The notes under the pieces: model-generated
The model's input: the letters and a program-made list of their open reading frames with translations, nothing else
Told to the model about the DNA's origin: nothing
The model's database searches: none
In this document: one piece after another, positions 41,897 through 46,044 of the stretch
How the letters are laid out: the number at the start of each line of letters is the position of its first letter
Numbering within the stretch: the first letter of the stretch is position 1
Program-made: the position numbers and the translations under genes
Origin: Haloferula sp. BvORR071
GTDB taxonomy: Bacteria; Verrucomicrobiota; Verrucomicrobiia; Verrucomicrobiales; Akkermansiaceae
Assembly (NCBI RefSeq): GCF_000739615.1
Contig: NZ_BATP01000038.1
Coordinates: 1 to 46,044, forward strand
DNA: 46,044 bases
Direction of reading: 5' to 3'

Positions 41897-44800
41897 ATGG
41901 AGTCGAGCCCGGCTAGACGCTGGCGAATTTCGGGAGCCCTTCTCGTGGCGCTGCTTGCGCTTTTGAAACCCGAACCGAGCGCAGCCGCGGGCGCGACCAC
42001 TTGGACCAACGGCGGGCTGGGGGAATGGTCCATCGCCGGCAATTGGAACAACGGCGTGCCGGACGCAACATCGTTCGCCTACATCGGGAACGGAGTCACC
42101 GCCTTGGTGACGACGTATTATGCCGAAACGAAGGAACTCCACATCGGAGGTGCCGCGGGGAATTCCACTCTGTTGATCACCAACGGGGGAAGATTGAGCA
42201 AGGTGATCGAGACCTACGTCGGCGACGCCGCGGGGCAGACAGGCACCTTGACCCTTGAGAATAGCGCCGACTTCTGGGGCGGGGTGGATTCGTATCTCAT
42301 CGCCGGGTCCAATTCCCTGACTCACGGCACCGTGAACGTGAACGGCGCAGGTTCATTGGTCCTCATGACGAACATCCTGATCGGCGATGCCGGGACCGCC
42401 TCGCTCACGATTTCCAATGGTGCCGGGATCCTGTCGGCTTACGCGGCTATCGGCACTTCGCCGGGTGGGTCCGGAACCGTGACCGTGACCGGAAGTGGAA
42501 GCGGTTGGGAAAATAGCGGCGAATTCGATGTCGGCGGGCAGAGCTTCCTCAACGGCGGGTCCGCCTACCTGAATATCACCGCTGGCGCCCACGTGTATGC
42601 CGATTCGCTGAAGGTTTTCAGCGGCGGCTTGGTCACGGTAAACAACGGCTCGTCCACCACCGCAGGCCTCAAGATTGCCTTCGCCGATCAGGCACCGTTG
42701 GCCGGCGGCACCCTTGGTGACATCTCCATCGGCGACACGACCGCGGGGCGGATGCTCATTGAGGGCGGCGGCCTGGCGCTGACGCGCCGGGGATTCATCG
42801 GTCAGAATGCGGGCGTTACCGGATCGGTCACCGTGACCGGCGCAAATTCGCGGTGGGATTGTGAGGGCTCGGTATGGTCGGGGAACTCGGGTATCGGCTC
42901 GCTCGAAATCACTGCAGGCGGTGTGGTGGCCAGTGCGGGAAACGGCTACCTCGGATTCTCGACGAACAGCTCGGGCAGCGCGGTGGTCAGCGGTGCCGGC
43001 TCGAGTTGGACCACGGCGATCAATCTCTACGTCGGCGGAAATGGCGCGGCTCCGGGCGGGCCGGGCACGCTTCAAATCGAGAATGGCGGCGTGGTGGGTG
43101 CCGCGGCCATCACGGTTTACAACACCGGCGTTCTCCGGCTCGGTGTGAATCCCACGCTCAACGGCCCGCTCACCTTCCTCGGCGGATCCATTCAGCCCGT
43201 CGCCAACACCACTTTCACCAAAGGCTTCTCACTCGGCAGCGGCGGCCTTGTGGTGCAAAGCTCGGGCTTTGATTTGACGCTCAGCGGCAACATCTCAGGC
43301 ACCGGAGGGATCAGCAAATCCAGCACCGGAGGCAGCGGCACTCTCAAGCTCACCGGAAACAACACCTACTCAGGAGCGACTGCGATCAACGCTGGCACCC
43401 TCCTGGTCAATGGCAGTATCACCAGTGCGACCAGCGTCAACAGCGGCGGCAGGCTCACCGGGACCGGCACCGTCGGCACGGTGACGGTCAACAGCGGCGG
43501 GACCGTGGTGCCAGGAAGCAGCGCGGGAAAGCTCAGCTTTAATGGCGACTACACCCAGGTGAGCGGCGGCGTGTTGGAAATCGAGTTGGGCGGCTATACG
43601 CCGGGCAGCGGCTATGACCAATTGGCGGTGACCGGGCAGGCGACCATCGGCGGCATCTTGAAGGTGACCTTGATCAACAAGTTCAGGCCGACCGTGGGGG
43701 ATACTTTTGCCATCATCACCAGCAACTCGGAGTCCGGGAATTTCTCCAGCATCATCAGTTGCGGTTTCACCGTGCAGTCGGTCGCGAGTCAGGCCGGGAT
43801 CGTGTTGCTGGTCACCTCGGTTGACCCGCCCCCGCTCGTCCTCAATACCAATGACAGCGGTCCGGGCTCGCTGCGCACCGTGATCGCCAATGCCTGCCCG
43901 AATAGCATCATCACCTTTGCACCGAATGTCCGGGGTGCGATCACGCTCACCAGTGGCGAGTTGCCGATCACCAAAAATCTGACCATCAACGGTCCCGGTG
44001 CCAATCTCTTGAGTGTGCAGCGCGGCGCGGCGGCCGGGAATTTCCGCATCTTCAACATCTCGCCGGCCAGCATCACCGTTACGATCACCGGCCTCACGAT
44101 CGCTGATGGCAAAGTCCCCAACGGCAACGGCGGTGGAATCGCCAACGTGGCAAGCTTGGTGCTCGGCGGCGTCACCTTGTCCGGAAACACCGCCCAGAAC
44201 GGCGGTGGCATTCACAACGACTTCGGCATTGTGACGATCAGCCACAGCACCCTCTCGGGAAACTCCGTGAGCAACGCGGTTTTCGCCGGCAGCGGCGGCG
44301 CTATGTTCAATTCCGGCGGAGTGGTCATGATCGACCACAGTACGATCTCCGGGAACTCGGCCATCGGTCCCGGCGGCAATAGCGACAGCGCCGGCGGCAT
44401 CATCACCAACGTGGGTTCGGTCACTCTCACCAATAGCACCGTCACTGGAAACTCCGGAGACATCGGCGGCGGCATTCGCGGCGTCAACGGCGGCATCGTC
44501 CGGGCCAAGAGCACGCTCATCGCCCTGAACACCTCCCCGAGCGGGCCGGATGTGAACGGGCCGCTCACCTCGGACGGCTTCAACCTCATCGGCAATGCCG
44601 CCGGCGCGGTTGCCGCCCCGGCGCTGTCGTCCGATCAAATCGGCGTCACCCCCGCGGCATTGAATCTGGGTCCACTGCTGGACAACGGCGGCCCGACGAA
44701 GACCCACGCGTTGCTCTCTAACAGTGTGGCCGTCGACAAAGGCCATTCGAATGCCTCCTTTGTCGATCAACGCGGCTTGATGCAGCCGCTTGACCTGCCA

Positions 44801-45094
44801 GGAGCCAACGCCCCTGGCGGCGATGGCGCGGACATTGGCGCCTTTGAATATGGCAGCATCGGGATTTCTCCGGAGTTGCAAATCTCACGCCTGGAAGGTG
44901 GCTCGGTCTGGCTCGCCGTTCTCGGTGCGCCCTTCACAGTCTATCCCCTCAAATTTGCACCCGGTCTGGGCGAGGCGTGGGTTGGGGTGGGCGACGTGAC
45001 GGCCGACGCCTTGGGAATGGGCGACTTTCAACACACACCGTCCGACAATCCAGCCCCGGGTTTGCGGCGTGGCTTCTACCGGCTTGAGTACTGA
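41897..45094 (+). CDS. Surface protein with PATR repeats and beta-helix domain, no autotransporter barrel
   Basis: The 1065-residue product has a signal peptide (ALLVALLALLKPEPSAAAGA). The N-terminal 500 residues are beta-strand repeats (AGSNSLTHGTVNVNGAGSL, SGNISGTGGISKSS) with a PATR-type unit (LKLTGNNTYSGATAINAGTL). Residues about 650-1000 are a right-handed beta-helix of the choice-of-anchor Q type (NDSGPGSLRTVIANA, GGGIANVASLVLGG, GADIGAFEYG). The C-terminus ends in RRGFYRLEY, without an autotransporter barrel or PEP-CTERM. The ATG at 41897 is chosen over 41816, which would add 27 residues of Arg-rich sequence. It is likely surface-exposed; its ligand is unknown. Confidence 0.88.
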   Translation: MESSPARRWRISGALLVALLALLKPEPSAAAGATTWTNGGLGEWSIAGNWNNGVPDATSFAYIGNGVTALVTTYYAETKELHIGGAAGNSTLLITNGGRLSKVIETYVGDAAGQTGTLTLENSADFWGGVDSYLIAGSNSLTHGTVNVNGAGSLVLMTNILIGDAGTASLTISNGAGILSAYAAIGTSPGGSGTVTVTGSGSGWENSGEFDVGGQSFLNGGSAYLNITAGAHVYADSLKVFSGGLVTVNNGSSTTAGLKIAFADQAPLAGGTLGDISIGDTTAGRMLIEGGGLALTRRGFIGQNAGVTGSVTVTGANSRWDCEGSVWSGNSGIGSLEITAGGVVASAGNGYLGFSTNSSGSAVVSGAGSSWTTAINLYVGGNGAAPGGPGTLQIENGGVVGAAAITVYNTGVLRLGVNPTLNGPLTFLGGSIQPVANTTFTKGFSLGSGGLVVQSSGFDLTLSGNISGTGGISKSSTGGSGTLKLTGNNTYSGATAINAGTLLVNGSITSATSVNSGGRLTGTGTVGTVTVNSGGTVVPGSSAGKLSFNGDYTQVSGGVLEIELGGYTPGSGYDQLAVTGQATIGGILKVTLINKFRPTVGDTFAIITSNSESGNFSSIISCGFTVQSVASQAGIVLLVTSVDPPPLVLNTNDSGPGSLRTVIANACPNSIITFAPNVRGAITLTSGELPITKNLTINGPGANLLSVQRGAAAGNFRIFNISPASITVTITGLTIADGKVPNGNGGGIANVASLVLGGVTLSGNTAQNGGGIHNDFGIVTISHSTLSGNSVSNAVFAGSGGAMFNSGGVVMIDHSTISGNSAIGPGGNSDSAGGIITNVGSVTLTNSTVTGNSGDIGGGIRGVNGGIVRAKSTLIALNTSPSGPDVNGPLTSDGFNLIGNAAGAVAAPALSSDQIGVTPAALNLGPLLDNGGPTKTHALLSNSVAVDKGHSNASFVDQRGLMQPLDLPGANAPGGDGADIGAFEYGSIGISPELQISRLEGGSVWLAVLGAPFTVYPLKFAPGLGEAWVGVGDVTADALGMGDFQHTPSDNPAPGLRRGFYRLEY

Positions 45095-45124
45095 CACGGT
45101 TTTTAAGCGTAAGCGGAGCCGAGC

Positions 45125-45232
45125 GTGAAGGTGATCGATGCGGAATGGGATCTAGTGGTAATCGAGCAAACCTATGACCCTGCGGTCACGCCACGGATCT
45201 TCGCCTTGGTCGAGGTCATTGCCGCCGGATAA
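45125..45232 (+). CDS. Possible 35-codon ORF or gene remnant
   Basis: A GTG-started frame reads VKVIDAEWDLVVIEQTYDP and ends VIAAG before TAA. Its composition looks like the end of a normal folded protein, but an in-frame stop lies 15 bases upstream of the GTG. It sits between the surface protein gene and the AraC-type gene. It may be a remnant; expression is uncertain. Confidence 0.25.
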   Translation: MKVIDAEWDLVVIEQTYDPAVTPRIFALVEVIAAG

Positions 45233-45233
45233 C

Positions 45234-46024
45234 CTATCGGCCTTTCAGGGACTCAGCGGGCTTCTCCCCGAAGAGCTTCCGGTAGTTCGCCGCGAAGCGG
45301 CTGAGGTGATTCACGCCGTGGGCATAGGCGATGTCGATGACCGTGGCATTATTCGCATTGGCCCGCAGTAGGGCGCGGCGGATCGCATTCAGTCGCAGCG
45401 CTTCTAGGTAATCACGCGGGCTTTGGTCGAGAACGGAGCGGAAGGCATACTCCAGCTCGCGGCGGCTGACGTGCAGGGCTTCGCACAGGTCAGGCACCTG
45501 CACCGCATCACCCATGTGCTCCTGCAGCCATGCCTGGGCCCGGCGAGTCAAGCGGGCGCGGTTGCGCAGGGAGTCCTTGGGCGCTTGGGTGCCGACGGCG
45601 AGTTCGCAGGCCGTGGTGAAAGCACCGGCGACGAAGCTCGCGGTTTCCTCCGCAGCGTTGAAGAAGCGCTTCCCGGTGGGAGGCATGGCCGATGCCTCTT
45701 CCTGCAGACCGCGCTGGATCTCCCGCAGGCGGCTTTCCAAATGGGCCAACACGTCAGGCCGGAGTTGGCAGACTGTCAGGCCTCGGGGGCCTCGGTCCTT
45801 CGCTCCAGCCAAGCTCACGCAGTGTTCCCAGACCGCGGGCGGAATGGCGGCCGTGAGCCATACGAAATCCGAGCTGGTGCGCCCGTCCAGTTCCTCGCCG
45901 GGAGGCAGCAGTGTGATGGTCCCGGGGGCTGCCGCCTGGCCATTCCAGTTGGCTTCGCCGGGTCCGCGTGCGAGGCAGAAGGAACCCCCATTCCCCGCTC
46001 AGCACTCCACGCACGCGGGTCCGT
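45234..46024 (-). CDS. AraC family transcriptional regulator, 5' partial and apparently frameshifted
   Basis: The C-terminal part (45234-45818, GTG-started, 194 residues) contains an AraC-type double helix-turn-helix (LQEHMGDAVQVPDLCEALHVSRRELEYAF and DIAYAHGVNHLSRFAANYRKLFG). Upstream, the same frame continues in sense (SSDFVWLTAAIPPAVWEHCV) to an in-frame TGA near 46000. Beyond it, sense continues in another frame (GVLSGEWG) to the window edge. A one-base insertion in the C5 run at 45985-45989 (G5 on the coding strand) would restore one frame if removed. The gene is therefore probably an N-terminal sensor plus AraC regulator, broken here or mis-sequenced. Confidence 0.75.
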
Positions 46025-46044
46025 ACGTTCGCCTCGCCGAAGTC

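Noticed and set aside
43370..44881. Minus-strand 503-codon frame inside the PATR/beta-helix gene
   Set aside because: Antisense shadow of repetitive Gly/Asn/Ser coding sequence.

Overview
The window is GC-rich bacterial chromosome, most likely from the phylum Verrucomicrobiota (Luteolibacter-like, order Verrucomicrobiales). This is inferred from several traits together: giant exported malectin/fibronectin-III proteins, a PATR-type beta-helix protein without an autotransporter barrel, a PEP-CTERM protein, a FixL/FixJ-like pair, a formylglycine-generating enzyme with a sulfatase, and start codons almost never preceded by a Shine-Dalgarno sequence. No insertion sequence, phage gene, CRISPR array or origin was seen. 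One tRNA gene (Tyr, anticodon GUA, encoded CCA) is present.

Layout, left to right. (1) 35-8044: a 2669-residue exported protein with a propeller, Ca-binding repeats, four malectin-like and eight FN3 domains. (2) 8204-12736: rmlD-rmlB-rmlA plus an RmlC-like gene for dTDP-L-rhamnose, followed by a Wza-like export lipoprotein, closed by a strong terminator. (3) 12946-17730, minus strand: an exported FN3/CBM/Ig protein, a pseudopilin-like protein, a membrane protein broken by a frameshift, and an unknown exported protein. (4) 17767-21408, minus: a cation/proton antiporter, a PEP-CTERM protein, a GlsB/YeaQ-type membrane protein and a membrane-anchored formylglycine-generating enzyme. (5) 21423-23884, minus: sensor kinase, FixJ-like regulator and a lone receiver. 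(6) 23939-28630: a sugar ABC transporter operon with a divergent LacI-type regulator. (7) 28779-32537, minus: an ECF sigma factor in a four-gene overlapping operon with small membrane and periplasmic proteins (layout like CnrYXH), then two exported proteins, one with EF hands. (8) 33139-35671: a compact operon of three unrecognised exported proteins. (9) 35874-41524: DJ-1/PfpI protein, exported phosphodiesterase, tRNA-Tyr, SDR oxidoreductase, sulfatase and M42 aminopeptidase. (10) 41897-45094: a PATR/beta-helix surface protein, then an AraC-type regulator that runs off the window and appears frameshifted.

Together the genes suggest a free-living, polysaccharide-oriented bacterium: it makes rhamnose-containing surface glycan, exports large carbohydrate-binding proteins, takes up sugars through a LacI-controlled transporter, and can mature at least one sulfatase. 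Envelope sensing is prominent. The two most notable patterns are a shared C-terminal module ending in [FY]Y[RK][LV] on four unrelated exported proteins, and the CnrYXH-like sigma operon. Two genes carry probable one-base indels, which may be real or may be sequencing errors.
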